Source: Tharpella sp964457755
GTDB taxonomy: Bacteria > Desulfobacterota > Anaeroferrophillalia > Anaeroferrophillales > Tharpellaceae
Direction: 5' to 3'
Assembly: GCA_964457755.1 (NCBI GenBank)
Contig: CAYWGC010000006.1
Span: 40,131 to 104,130 of the forward strand
Length of the DNA: 64,000 nt
Each line of letters begins with the position of its first letter. Positions within the stretch are counted from its first letter, which is position 1. A program made the translations under genes and the position numbers. Below are positions 34,867-43,307 of this stretch, piece by piece. Below the pieces are notes generated by a model, which made no database searches, was not told the origin of the DNA, and saw only the letters and a list, made by a program, of their open reading frames with translations.

Positions 34867-37515
34867 ATGACCGGGAATGAGATTCGTAAGAAATTTTTAG
34901 ACTATTTTTGCGAGCAGGAACATAGCCAAGTTTCAAGCTCCAGTCTGGTACCGGCCAACGATCCGACCCTGCTCTTTACCAATGCCGGGATGAATCAATT
35001 TAAAGATACTTTTTTAGGCTTTGAGGATCGGGACTACAAACGGGCCACGACCTCGCAGAAATGTGTGCGGGCTGGCGGCAAACATAACGATCTTGAAAAT
35101 GTCGGGCGCACGGCACGCCATCACACCTTCTTTGAGATGTTGGGCAACTTCTCCTTTGGTGACTATTTTAAAAAAGAGGCAATCGAGTATGCTTGGGATT
35201 TTTTAACCCGGGTTATGGAGATTGATGCAGAAAAATTGTGGGCCACCGTCTTTCTTGATGATGATGAAGCTTATGATCTTTGGAAAAATGTAGTTGGCGT
35301 ACCGGAAAAGCGGATTGTTCGGCTTGGAGAGAAGGATAATTTCTGGTCTATGGGCGATACCGGCCCTTGTGGACCCTGTTCTGAAATTCTCTATGATCAG
35401 GGCGAAAGCATGAGCTGCGGGCCTGATTGCGGGATCGGGATCTGTGATTGCGACCGTTATCTTGAGATTTGGAACCTGGTTTTTATGCAGTTTAACCGGG
35501 ATGCAGGCACCATGAATCCCTTACCTAAACCCAGTATCGATACCGGTATGGGGCTGGAGCGCCTGACGGCTGTGGTTCAGGGCGTACAGAGTAATTACGA
35601 CACCGATCTCCTGCGCCAGGTTATCGCGGCGGGCGAGAAGATTTCCGGTAAAATTTATGGTGATGATAATGAAAATGATGTCTCGTTGCGGGTTCTGGCC
35701 GATCACAGCCGGGCCGCGACTTTCCTGATTGCTGATGGTATTCTGCCGGCCAATGAAGGTCGCGGTTATGTTTTGCGGCGGATTATGCGGCGGGCAGCCC
35801 GGCACGGCAAGATGTTGGGGCTAAATGATCCTTTTCTCTATAAATTAGCTGAAGCCGTGGCCGAGGTTATGGAACAGGCCTATCCTGAACTCAAAGATTC
35901 ATTGCCTTTTGTTACCCGGGTAATCAAAAGTGAAGAGGAGCGTTTTGGCGAAACCCTCGATCGAGGCTTGAAGATGCTTGATGAAGAGGTTGAAAAACTG
36001 AAATCTTCAGGTGTCAACACTCTCTCAGGTGAAGCTGCTTTTAAACTTTATGACACCTTTGGTTTTCCTGTCGATCTGACCGCGGACATTATTGAAAAAG
36101 ACGGTTTTACCGTCGATCATGAAGGTTTTTCACAGCAGATGCAGAAGCAGCAGGAGCTCTCCCGCAAAGCCTGGAAAGGCTCAGGTGAGAATGCGGTGGC
36201 CGAGATCTATAAAAACCTGCTCAATGAAGGTTTTAAAAGTGAGTTTGTCGGCTATGAAAACTTTTCTGCTCAAGGCAAAGTTATCGCCATGCTCCATGAT
36301 GGCGGCCCGGTATCGCGGGCCGAAAAGGGCCAGGAGGTTGAAATCCTTTTCGATCGTACCCCTTTCTATGGTGAGTCCGGAGGCCAGGCCGGAGATCAGG
36401 GGCGAGGCCAAAACGAAGGGGAAGCCGCTTTTGAAATTATGACAACGACCAAACCTCTGGACGGTCTGATTTTACATAAGACCCGCATCCTTGAAGGTGA
36501 AGTCCGGCTCAATGATGAATTTATGCTTACTGTTGCCCGGGAAGAGCGCCTGGCCACGGCCCGACATCACTCGGCAACCCATCTTCTCCAGGCTAAGCTG
36601 CAAAAAGTTCTGGGAGATCATGTCAAGCAGGCTGGATCTCTTGTAACCGCAGATCGTTTACGCTTTGATTTTAGTCACTTTTCCGCACTAACTCAAGCAG
36701 AACTTGAAGAAATTGAATTGCTTGTCAACCGTGAAATTATGGCCAATCGGTCGGTTTATACCGAAGAGACCGATATGGATAACGCGATCAAGCAGGGGGC
36801 CATGGCGATCTTTGGGGAGAAGTATGGCGATAAAGTAAGAATGGTCAGTATGGGTGATGCCAGCATTGAACTTTGCGGCGGGACTCATGTTGAAGCAACC
36901 GGCGACATCGGTTTTGTCAAAATCATCAGTGAAACCGGGATTGCGGCCGGGGTTCGCCGTCTTGAAGCATTAGCCGGAACCGCCGCCTGGAGCTATATCA
37001 ACCAGCGCGAAAAGGTTATGTCAGAAGCCGCAACCCGACTCAAAGGAATACCCGAAGAGCTGGTTGAACGGATTGATCGTCTGCAAGAACAGAATAAGGA
37101 ACAGCTCAAAGAGATTAACTCCTTTAAAGAGAAACTGGTAAACGCCATTGCCGGTGGCAGTGGTAGTGGTAGTGGAAATGCTGCCAATATTGAAAAGATT
37201 AACGGGGTTCCGGTTTTGGTGCAGAAAGTTGAGTGCGATGATCCCAAAGAGATGCGTCGTGTCATGGATGTCTACAAGCAGAAAAATGCGGCCGGTATCA
37301 CCTTGTTGGGGGCAACCCATGAGGGTAAAGCGATTCTTATTGTTCACGTCGGCAAAGCCTGGCAGAAAAAGTTTCCGGCTGGCAGCTTGATCCGTGAACT
37401 GGCCGCCAAAGTCGGCGGCAAAGGCGGCGGCAAGCCTGAACTCGCCCAAGCCGGCGGCCCTCAGGGTGATCAACTTGGTGCCGCTTTAGAACATTTGCAA
37501 ATTTTGCTTCAGTAA
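34867..37515 (+). CDS. alaS: Alanyl-tRNA synthetase
   Basis: Charges tRNA-Ala and edits mischarged Ser/Gly. Class II motifs are at the N-terminus (LVPANDPTLLFTNAGMNQFK; RTARHHTFFEMLGNFSFGDY; MGLERLTAVVQG). The editing domain has zinc ligands in ARHHSATHLLQA and CGGTHVEATG. The C-Ala domain (GGKGGGKPELAQAGG) ends the protein. A natural Gly-Ser-rich linker (GGSGSGSGN) joins the editing and C-Ala parts. About 882 residues is standard. AAGGAG precedes; ATG 34867 preferred over TTG 34864. Confidence 0.97.
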   Translation: MTGNEIRKKFLDYFCEQEHSQVSSSSLVPANDPTLLFTNAGMNQFKDTFLGFEDRDYKRATTSQKCVRAGGKHNDLENVGRTARHHTFFEMLGNFSFGDYFKKEAIEYAWDFLTRVMEIDAEKLWATVFLDDDEAYDLWKNVVGVPEKRIVRLGEKDNFWSMGDTGPCGPCSEILYDQGESMSCGPDCGIGICDCDRYLEIWNLVFMQFNRDAGTMNPLPKPSIDTGMGLERLTAVVQGVQSNYDTDLLRQVIAAGEKISGKIYGDDNENDVSLRVLADHSRAATFLIADGILPANEGRGYVLRRIMRRAARHGKMLGLNDPFLYKLAEAVAEVMEQAYPELKDSLPFVTRVIKSEEERFGETLDRGLKMLDEEVEKLKSSGVNTLSGEAAFKLYDTFGFPVDLTADIIEKDGFTVDHEGFSQQMQKQQELSRKAWKGSGENAVAEIYKNLLNEGFKSEFVGYENFSAQGKVIAMLHDGGPVSRAEKGQEVEILFDRTPFYGESGGQAGDQGRGQNEGEAAFEIMTTTKPLDGLILHKTRILEGEVRLNDEFMLTVAREERLATARHHSATHLLQAKLQKVLGDHVKQAGSLVTADRLRFDFSHFSALTQAELEEIELLVNREIMANRSVYTEETDMDNAIKQGAMAIFGEKYGDKVRMVSMGDASIELCGGTHVEATGDIGFVKIISETGIAAGVRRLEALAGTAAWSYINQREKVMSEAATRLKGIPEELVERIDRLQEQNKEQLKEINSFKEKLVNAIAGGSGSGSGNAANIEKINGVPVLVQKVECDDPKEMRRVMDVYKQKNAAGITLLGATHEGKAILIVHVGKAWQKKFPAGSLIRELAAKVGGKGGGKPELAQAGGPQGDQLGAALEHLQILLQ

Positions 37516-37611
37516 AAATCCAGAAGTGCGTCCGGTTAGGAAATTGCAACCTGGGTTCTTTTGGCCAAATTTTTAACGGGGTAGTGTTGGTAAAAATCGT
37601 ATATAAATTGG

Positions 37612-37655
37612 AAAAAGCGCCTCTACCATTGGGAAAAATGGTAGAGGCGCTTTTT
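37612..37655. terminator. Bidirectional terminator between alaS and pheA
   Basis: Perfect 19-base arms (core GCGCCTCTACCATT and its complement) with a 6-base loop GGGAAA, and A/T tracts on both sides. It serves the convergent alaS and pheA transcripts. Confidence 0.88.
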
Positions 37656-37672
37656 TGATTAATTGATAACTC

Positions 37673-38749
37673 TTATGAAAAACGCGGGTATGAGCCTAAA
37701 ACTTTCATATAGAGACAAATCTCTTTCGTATCTTTGATCATGGCCGCAACTTTTTCATCTTCTCTATGGCCTTCAAAATCGGCAATGAAGAAGTAGCTCC
37801 ATTTCTCATTGCGGGTCGGCCGTGATTCAAGCTTGACCATATTTACGCCATATTTAGACATCGGCGTCAGAACGTGGTGCAGGGCCCCGGGCAGATGCGG
37901 GGTCACAAAAAGAATTGAGGTCTTGTCCTGGCCTGAAGGAGGGCTGTCCTCTTTGCCAAGTACCAGAAAACGGGTCGTGTTGCCGGGTAGATCTTCAATT
38001 TTAGGAGCGATAATATTAAGATTGTAGAGTTCGGCTGCGGCTGCTCCGGCAATGGCGGCAGTCTGGTCGCGTTGGGCCGCAGTTCTCCGGGCAGCTTCAG
38101 CCGTACTGCCGCATTCGGTTAGAACTGCACCGGGCAGATGACGCCTGATCCATTGTCGGCACTGGGCAAAAGCTTGGGCGTGAGAGTAGACTGTGCGAAT
38201 GTTTTCCAGTGGGAGATCACTGGCGGCCAGCAGATCATGTGAGATTGTTTGATAACGTTCGGCGCAGATTTTTAAGTCCGAAGTGAAAAAAAGATCCAGC
38301 GTATGGTTAACCGGCCCTTCGATGGAATTTTCTACGGGCACCATGCCGTAGTGACATTGCTCTTTTTCAACGGTTTGGAAAACTTCGGCAACGTTGGCTT
38401 GGGGAACCATTATCGAACAGCCGCCAAAATGGCCCAAAGCGGCAAGATGGGTAAAAGAAGCCTCAGGGCCTAAAAAAGCAATCTTATGCTGGCTCTGTAG
38501 TTCACGGGCGGCCGCCATAATCTCTTTGAAAATAAGATGCAGGGCGTTTTGGTTTAAAGGTCCCCGGTTAAGTTTGTCAAGGTGCTGTAAAACCAGGCTT
38601 TCACGAGCGTTATTAAGCGTAGAAAGACCATGTTCTTGCTTCTTTTTACCGATTTTCCGAGCCAGTTCAAGGCGATGATTGATGAGCTCAAGAACATTGC
38701 TGTCCAAATTATCGATCTCTTCGCGTAAAATATCAAGTTCCAATTTCAT
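37673..38749 (-). CDS. pheA: Chorismate mutase / prephenate dehydratase (P-protein)
   Basis: Two consecutive steps to phenylpyruvate, with feedback control. The 358 residues hold an AroQ chorismate mutase (LREEIDNLDSNVLELINHRL, residues 8-85), a prephenate dehydratase domain (AFLGPEASFTHLAALGHFGG; VENSIEGPVNHTLDLF; NTTRFLVLG) and an ACT domain for phenylalanine binding (SILFVTPHLPGALHHVLTPM; NMVKLESRPTRNEKWSYFFI). AGGTGATC precedes the ATG. It follows the DAHP synthase gene by 8 bases and shares its attenuator. Confidence 0.95.
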   Translation of the reverse strand: MKLELDILREEIDNLDSNVLELINHRLELARKIGKKKQEHGLSTLNNARESLVLQHLDKLNRGPLNQNALHLIFKEIMAAARELQSQHKIAFLGPEASFTHLAALGHFGGCSIMVPQANVAEVFQTVEKEQCHYGMVPVENSIEGPVNHTLDLFFTSDLKICAERYQTISHDLLAASDLPLENIRTVYSHAQAFAQCRQWIRRHLPGAVLTECGSTAEAARRTAAQRDQTAAIAGAAAAELYNLNIIAPKIEDLPGNTTRFLVLGKEDSPPSGQDKTSILFVTPHLPGALHHVLTPMSKYGVNMVKLESRPTRNEKWSYFFIADFEGHREDEKVAAMIKDTKEICLYMKVLGSYPRFS

Positions 38750-38757
38750 TTGATCAC

Positions 38758-39819
38758 CTAAGCTGCTAGAGTCAGCTTTTTCATCCGTTTATGGGCACAA
38801 TGCAACAGCTTTTCTGTGGTCTCCCAGGAGATGCATTCGTCGGTTACCGAAACGCCGTAGGCCAACTCGTTCATATTTTCATTGCAGGCCTGATTGCCTT
38901 CGCAAAGATTGCTCTCAAGCATCATGCCCACCAGAGCTTGGTTGCCTTCCAGGCGCTGGCCGATAATATCTTTCAAAACCCGCTCCTGGCCTTGATGTTT
39001 TTTTCGGGAATTACCGTGCGAACAATCAACGATTATGGTATCTTCCAGGCCCGCGTTTTTTAGTTTAAGGCAGGCCTCTTCGATACTGACTGAATCATAA
39101 TTGGGGCGCAGACCGCCACGCAGTACCATGTGAGTCCAAGGGTTTCCGGTGGTTGAGACGATACAGGTTTTGCCGTCAGGGTCGACCCCAATGAAACTCT
39201 GCGGAGCCCGAGCCGCGATCATGGCATGGATGGCTTTGCTCAAACTGCCGTCGGTGCAGTTTTTGAAACCCACCGGCATCGAGAGGCCGCTGGCCATTTC
39301 GCGGTGGGTCTGCGATTCCGTGGTGCGCGCTCCGATCGCCGACCAGCAGACCAGGCCGGCCAGATATTGCGGCGTAATCGGGTCAAGCATTTCGGTTGCG
39401 GTGGGCAGTCCCATTCCAGTTATTTTTAGAAGGATACGGCGGGCGCGACGCAGGCCTTCACTCATATCGCAGCTGCCGTTCATATGAGGATCGTTGATCA
39501 AACCTTTCCAGCCGACAGTTGTCCGGGGTTTTTCAAAGTAGACCCGCATGACCAAGAGCATACTCTCAGCAACTTCAGCCTGGAGTTTCAGCAGGCGTTC
39601 TGCATACTCTAAAGCAGCTTTTTCATCGTGGATTGAGCAGGGTCCGACGATCATCAGCAAGCGGGAATCGCGATGGGCCAGAATATCTTCGATCTGCCGC
39701 CGGCCTTCAATGACGGTCTTTTCGCTGGCCGGGGTTAAGGGCAGCTCCTCTTTGAAGGTGTTGGGGTCGATCAGGGGCTCAAAACTTCGTATGTTAATAT
39801 CATGAGTGCGGGTAGTCAT
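38758..39819 (-). CDS. aroF: 3-deoxy-7-phosphoheptulonate synthase, class I
   Basis: First step of the shikimate pathway: phosphoenolpyruvate plus erythrose-4-phosphate to DAHP. The 353 residues fit the E. coli AroF/G/H type: LMIVGPCSIHDEKAALEYAE, LVMRVYFEKPRTTVGWKGLI, DPHMNGSCDM, GLPTATEMLDPITPQYLAGL, VDCSHGNSRKKHQGQ. The inhibitor specificity cannot be fixed from sequence, but coupling to pheA and a Phe-rich leader suggest phenylalanine control. The gene sits directly behind the attenuator. Confidence 0.95.
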   Translation of the reverse strand: MTTRTHDINIRSFEPLIDPNTFKEELPLTPASEKTVIEGRRQIEDILAHRDSRLLMIVGPCSIHDEKAALEYAERLLKLQAEVAESMLLVMRVYFEKPRTTVGWKGLINDPHMNGSCDMSEGLRRARRILLKITGMGLPTATEMLDPITPQYLAGLVCWSAIGARTTESQTHREMASGLSMPVGFKNCTDGSLSKAIHAMIAARAPQSFIGVDPDGKTCIVSTTGNPWTHMVLRGGLRPNYDSVSIEEACLKLKNAGLEDTIIVDCSHGNSRKKHQGQERVLKDIIGQRLEGNQALVGMMLESNLCEGNQACNENMNELAYGVSVTDECISWETTEKLLHCAHKRMKKLTLAA

Positions 39820-39860
39820 AGTGGCTGTACTCCTTTGATTTGATTTTGCATTTAATGAAA

Positions 39861-39895
39861 AAAGGGCCGTGAAGATCTTCTCCCCACGGCCCTTT
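39861..39895 (-). terminator. Attenuator terminator (3:4 hairpin) upstream of aroF
   Basis: Minus-strand RNA forms perfect 11-base arms AAAGGGCCGTG and CACGGCCCTTT with a 13-base loop, followed by a U-run. It lies between the leader peptide and aroF. It is the rho-independent terminator of a classical amino-acid attenuator. Confidence 0.85.
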
Positions 39896-39932
39896 AAAAA
39901 GAAAAAGCCGTGGGTGGTTTACCTACGGCTTT
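39883..39932 (-). promoter_or_regulatory. Attenuator pause (1:2) and antiterminator (2:3) segments
   Basis: In the leader RNA, segment 1 AAAGCCGT (39925-39932) pairs with segment 2 ACGGCTTT (39904-39911). Segment 2 can instead pair as CCCACGGC (39907-39914) with segment 3 GCCGTGGG (39883-39890), perfect over 8 bases. That pairing takes apart the terminator stem at 39861-39895. Confidence 0.8.
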
Positions 39933-39957
39933 AATAGTTTTTATGAGTTGGATACTC

Positions 39958-40038
39958 TTAAACGCCCCGGGCAAACCTCTCCATATCGCTGCTAAAATAA
40001 AACCAGAAAAAGAAAAGGGCGGAAATAGAGCGGGGCAT
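39958..40038 (-). CDS. Phe/Trp/Tyr-rich leader peptide of the aroF-pheA attenuator
   Basis: A 26-residue leader ending in TAA. It holds LFFFWFYF: five Phe, one Trp and one Tyr within eight codons. Ribosome stalling here when charged tRNA-Phe is scarce would free segment 2 of the downstream RNA to form the antiterminator. The start is an ATG behind a weak AGGC ribosome site. Such a peptide directly before pause, antiterminator and terminator segments is diagnostic of attenuation. It is too short for ordinary gene callers. Confidence 0.85.
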   Translation of the reverse strand: MPRSISALFFFWFYFSSDMERFARGV

Positions 40039-40269
40039 TTTTTATTTTTGCCTGTTTGTCTGAAATTTACTGTTTAAAAATATCTCAAAAGTGGATTGTG
40101 CGATATCCAAGTTGTGGCTATTAGACTAATTGATTTTTCATGTCAAGGGATTTATTTCAGGTTATCAATGAGCAAAAGGTGGTTTTTCATATTTATCTGT
40201 GGTATTTCAAACAGCTGAAATGGATATTTTATTTCAGGTTTTTCTTGGTCCGCTTTCGGAGAGACGCAA

Positions 40270-41343
40270 ATGGTAGATGATGAATTTTCTGTTTACAAAG
40301 TAGTTATCTTCTTTATAACCCTTTTCCTGGTTGTCAGTCTCTTTCTCTGGATGCTGAAGCCTTTTTTCTCGACTCTGGTTCTCTCTCTGATTCTGGTGGG
40401 GCTCTGTTATCCTATCTATACAAAACTCCTAAGTTTGTGCAGAGACCACAGTTGGCTGGCTTCCAGCCTTATTTGCCTGGCGATTTTTTTAGGTATTTTT
40501 GTGCCTTTGGTCTTTCTGATCACTTCACTTTCAGTTGAAGTGGCTGAATTTTATGGATACTTGCGTCGAGAGTTAACGGTTGCTTCGTTAAATCAACTGA
40601 TTTCAGCCCACTCTGATAAGGTTGCACGGTTGACCGATCTTCTCGACAGTCTTGGTATAGATTACAACCTTACCGATATGCAGAATGATATTATCCGCTT
40701 AAGTAAAGAGGCCGGTTTATGGGTTTACAACTGGACCCGGATGTTGGCTGGACAGGTGGTTAATTTCTCGATGCACTTTGTCTTACTGATTATTTTCGTC
40801 TATTTTTTGCTGATTGATGGTCTTAAAGTCAAAAAGTATCTGCTGGCACTCTCTCCCTTGCCGCGCAATCAGGAGGATCTGTTGCTGCGTAAATTCAATG
40901 ACATGACTCTGGCGATGGTGGTGGGAAACGGTATGGCCGCGATTGTACAAGGGGTTCTCGGTGGTTTTGGGCTGGCTTTTTTTAACATAAAATCGCCACT
41001 TCTCTGGGGGACGGTAATGGCAATTTTTGCTTTTATCCCTTTCATTGGCATCTCGGTGGTCTTTATTCCGATTGGTGCCTACATGTTGCTTGTCGGGGAG
41101 ATTGGTAAGGGTATCACCTTTCTCATCTCTTTTGGAATTTTATCGTTGATTGTTGAATACCTGGTCAAACCAAAACTGGTTGGTGACCGGGTCAAGATTC
41201 ATATTCTTCTGATATTTATCTCGATTTTTGGCGGCCTGGCGACCTTTGGTCTGCTGGGCATTATCTTTGGTCCCCTGATTACGATCGCTTTTTTAAGCTT
41301 GGTCGAGATCTATCATCAAAGTTACGGTAAGCGCTTACTTTGA
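40270..41343 (+). CDS. AI-2E/PerM-family transporter
   Basis: A 357-residue inner-membrane protein of the UPF0118 family, whose members include the AI-2 exporter TqsA and sodium/proton antiporters. It has paired TM helices at both ends, a helical middle (residues 90-160) and the family motifs LLIDGLKVKKYLL, GMAAIVQGVLGGFGLAFFNI, LWGTVMAIFAFIPFIG and PKLVGDRVKIHILLIFISIFGGL. The real substrate is unknown. It is followed 28 bases later by a rhomboid protease gene. Confidence 0.85.
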   Translation: MVDDEFSVYKVVIFFITLFLVVSLFLWMLKPFFSTLVLSLILVGLCYPIYTKLLSLCRDHSWLASSLICLAIFLGIFVPLVFLITSLSVEVAEFYGYLRRELTVASLNQLISAHSDKVARLTDLLDSLGIDYNLTDMQNDIIRLSKEAGLWVYNWTRMLAGQVVNFSMHFVLLIIFVYFLLIDGLKVKKYLLALSPLPRNQEDLLLRKFNDMTLAMVVGNGMAAIVQGVLGGFGLAFFNIKSPLLWGTVMAIFAFIPFIGISVVFIPIGAYMLLVGEIGKGITFLISFGILSLIVEYLVKPKLVGDRVKIHILLIFISIFGGLATFGLLGIIFGPLITIAFLSLVEIYHQSYGKRLL

Positions 41344-41370
41344 ACCATTTCTTAAGGGATTCATAATTTA

Positions 41371-42207
41371 ATGAGAGAGAAACATAATTCTATCCTTTGT
41401 CCTGGCTGTCGTAAACTGATCAGCCGGGATGAACCATTTTGTCCCTACTGCAACCTTAAACACCCGGGCCGGCGTTTGCCGGATATGTTCGGGCGTTGGA
41501 GTGCGACACCGGCCGAAATTGTCCGGCCTCTGATTATTATTAATGTGATCTTTTATCTTCTGACCTTGTTGCTGGCGCCGATTCAGTTCGGGGGTTTGCA
41601 TAACCCCCTTAATTTTCTCTCACCCGGAAATCAGTCTCTGCTCGTAGTTGGGGCAACCGGATCGATGCCGGTTTTTCATCTGCACCGCTGGTGGACTTTG
41701 ATCTCGGCCTCTTTTCTGCATGGCAGTCTTCTACACCTGCTCTTTAATATGGTTGCTTTAAATCAACTAGGACGAATTACGGCGGAAATTTTTGGCTTGC
41801 ACCGTTTTCTGATTATTTATTTAATCAGTGGAGCGATCGGTTTTTATGTCTCATCTCTGGCCGGAATTATGTTGACGATCGGGGCTTCAGCTTCAATTTG
41901 CGGTTTGATCGGGGCTCTACTCTTTTATGGTAAAAGCCGGGGCGGGGAGTTTGGTCGTTTAGTAATAAGTCAGGTTCGCGGCTGGATTGTCGGCCTGGTG
42001 CTTATTGGTCTCTTTTTGCCATCTATTAATAACTGGGGCCATGGCGGGGGACTGCTTGGCGGTCTTGTACTAGCGGCTCTGCTGGGTTATCAAGAAAAAC
42101 GCCAGACAGGTCGTGTTATAAAACAACTGGCCGCTTTAGTTGTCTTTGCCTCATTAGCGATCCTGGGTTGGGCCGCCTTTCAATCCTCTTTCTATTTTTT
42201 CAAGTAG
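41371..42207 (+). CDS. Rhomboid intramembrane serine protease with N-terminal zinc ribbon
   Basis: A 278-residue protein. Residues 10-27 form a zinc-ribbon (CPGC and CPYC). A six-TM rhomboid domain follows: WWTLISASFLHGSLLHLLFNM (His117, His122 and Asn126), catalytic Ser173 in TIGASASICGLIGALL and catalytic His224 in NWGHGGGLLGG. The usual GxSG is GASA here. It cleaves TM substrates in the membrane. The cytoplasmic zinc ribbon may bind a partner or substrate. Confidence 0.9.
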   Translation: MREKHNSILCPGCRKLISRDEPFCPYCNLKHPGRRLPDMFGRWSATPAEIVRPLIIINVIFYLLTLLLAPIQFGGLHNPLNFLSPGNQSLLVVGATGSMPVFHLHRWWTLISASFLHGSLLHLLFNMVALNQLGRITAEIFGLHRFLIIYLISGAIGFYVSSLAGIMLTIGASASICGLIGALLFYGKSRGGEFGRLVISQVRGWIVGLVLIGLFLPSINNWGHGGGLLGGLVLAALLGYQEKRQTGRVIKQLAALVVFASLAILGWAAFQSSFYFFK

Positions 42208-42218
42208 GTAAATTCCTC

Positions 42219-42638
42219 TTATTCTTTATCTGAAACCCGGCCCCGAAGCGCCTTTAGCCGACCTCTTTGAGTTTTGTTGTCGAGCCGTTTTTGTTTGGAG
42301 TTTTTGCTGGCCCGGGTCGGTCTTCGCGCTTTCCTTGCTACTGCCGCATTTTTAATTAACTCCTGTAAGCGCCTAAGGGCATCTTCCCGATTTTTTTCCT
42401 GTACCCGAAACTGTTGAGCCTTGATAATAATTACGCCATCCTTGGTGATTCTTCGGTCTCGTAAATCTAGCAGACGTTGTTTGTGGAAATCGGGTAGAGA
42501 TGAGGCCTTAATGTCAAAGCGCAGATGGATTGCCGAAGATACTTTGTTGACGTTTTGACCGCCAGCTCCCTGGGCGCGGATAGCTGTAAGTTCAATTTCA
42601 TTTTCAGGAATATAGACGTTTGTGGAGATTTGCAGCAC
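42219..42638 (-). CDS. arfB: Ribosome-rescue peptidyl-tRNA hydrolase ArfB (YaeJ)
   Basis: A 139-residue release-factor-like hydrolase that frees stalled ribosomes. The catalytic GGQ is in RAQGAGGQNVNKVSSAIHL. The C-terminal basic tail (KARRPTRASKNSKQKR and on) inserts in the empty mRNA channel. It is downstream of the uracil-DNA glycosylase gene by 15 bases. Confidence 0.92.
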   Translation of the reverse strand: MLQISTNVYIPENEIELTAIRAQGAGGQNVNKVSSAIHLRFDIKASSLPDFHKQRLLDLRDRRITKDGVIIIKAQQFRVQEKNREDALRRLQELIKNAAVARKARRPTRASKNSKQKRLDNKTQRGRLKALRGRVSDKE

Positions 42639-42653
42639 TGTTGACCTGTTCTC

Positions 42654-43307
42654 TTATTCAAGCAGTCTCATAATTATCTGCATATCTTCCCAGACCTCTT
42701 TCTTTTTACTGGGACTGCGCAGCAGGTAGGCGGGGTGAAAGGTCGGTACCAGCAGGCAATAATCCTTGTAGGGATGAGTCTGACCTCTCAGGGCGCTGAT
42801 TGGGGTGGTTGTGTTTAGCATCGTATGGGCCGCAAAAGTACCAAGGGCGCAGATCACTTTAGGTTGGATGGCTTCGATCTGAAGATCAAGAAAAGGCGCG
42901 CAGATTGAAATCTCTTTGCTTTCAGGGTTGCGATTGCCGGGGGGATGACATTTTAGAATATTGGCAATGTAGACCTGATCCCGGGTTTTGCCGATAGCGG
43001 CGATAATCTTAGTCAGAAGCTGGCCGGCCCGGCCGACAAACGGTTCGCCTTCGCGATCTTCATCGCGACCCGGGGCTTCGCCGACAAACATCAGGTCAGC
43101 CTTGGGATCACCGGCGCCAAAAACCATTTTGTTACGGGTTTTGTGGAGGTTGCAGCGTTGGCATTCACCAATTTCCTGACGGATTTCAGCCAATTTTTTT
43201 GCCGGGTCTCGTTTAGATAAAATGATTCCGGGATTTTTCAGTTGGCGCTGGCGCTCAAGGCTGGCTTTAAGTTGCTCCAGATCATTGCCGATTTCAGCGA
43301 TACTCAT
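42654..43307 (-). CDS. Uracil-DNA glycosylase, family 4 (Fe-S)
   Basis: Removes uracil from DNA. The 217 residues show the Fe-S cysteines CQRCNLHKTRN (first two) and ILKCHPP and ICAPF (the others), the active-site motif GEAPGRDEDREGEPFVGRAG, and the second motif FHPAYLLRSP. This is family 4, common in bacteria and archaea without the E. coli type. The start overlaps coaBC (ATGA). Confidence 0.93.
   Translation of the reverse strand: MSIAEIGNDLEQLKASLERQRQLKNPGIILSKRDPAKKLAEIRQEIGECQRCNLHKTRNKMVFGAGDPKADLMFVGEAPGRDEDREGEPFVGRAGQLLTKIIAAIGKTRDQVYIANILKCHPPGNRNPESKEISICAPFLDLQIEAIQPKVICALGTFAAHTMLNTTTPISALRGQTHPYKDYCLLVPTFHPAYLLRSPSKKKEVWEDMQIIMRLLE

Noticed and set aside
37142..37180. Gly-Ser repeat in alaS as a possible tandem-repeat or cloning artefact
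   Set aside because: It stays in frame between the editing and C-Ala domains and is best explained as a natural linker.
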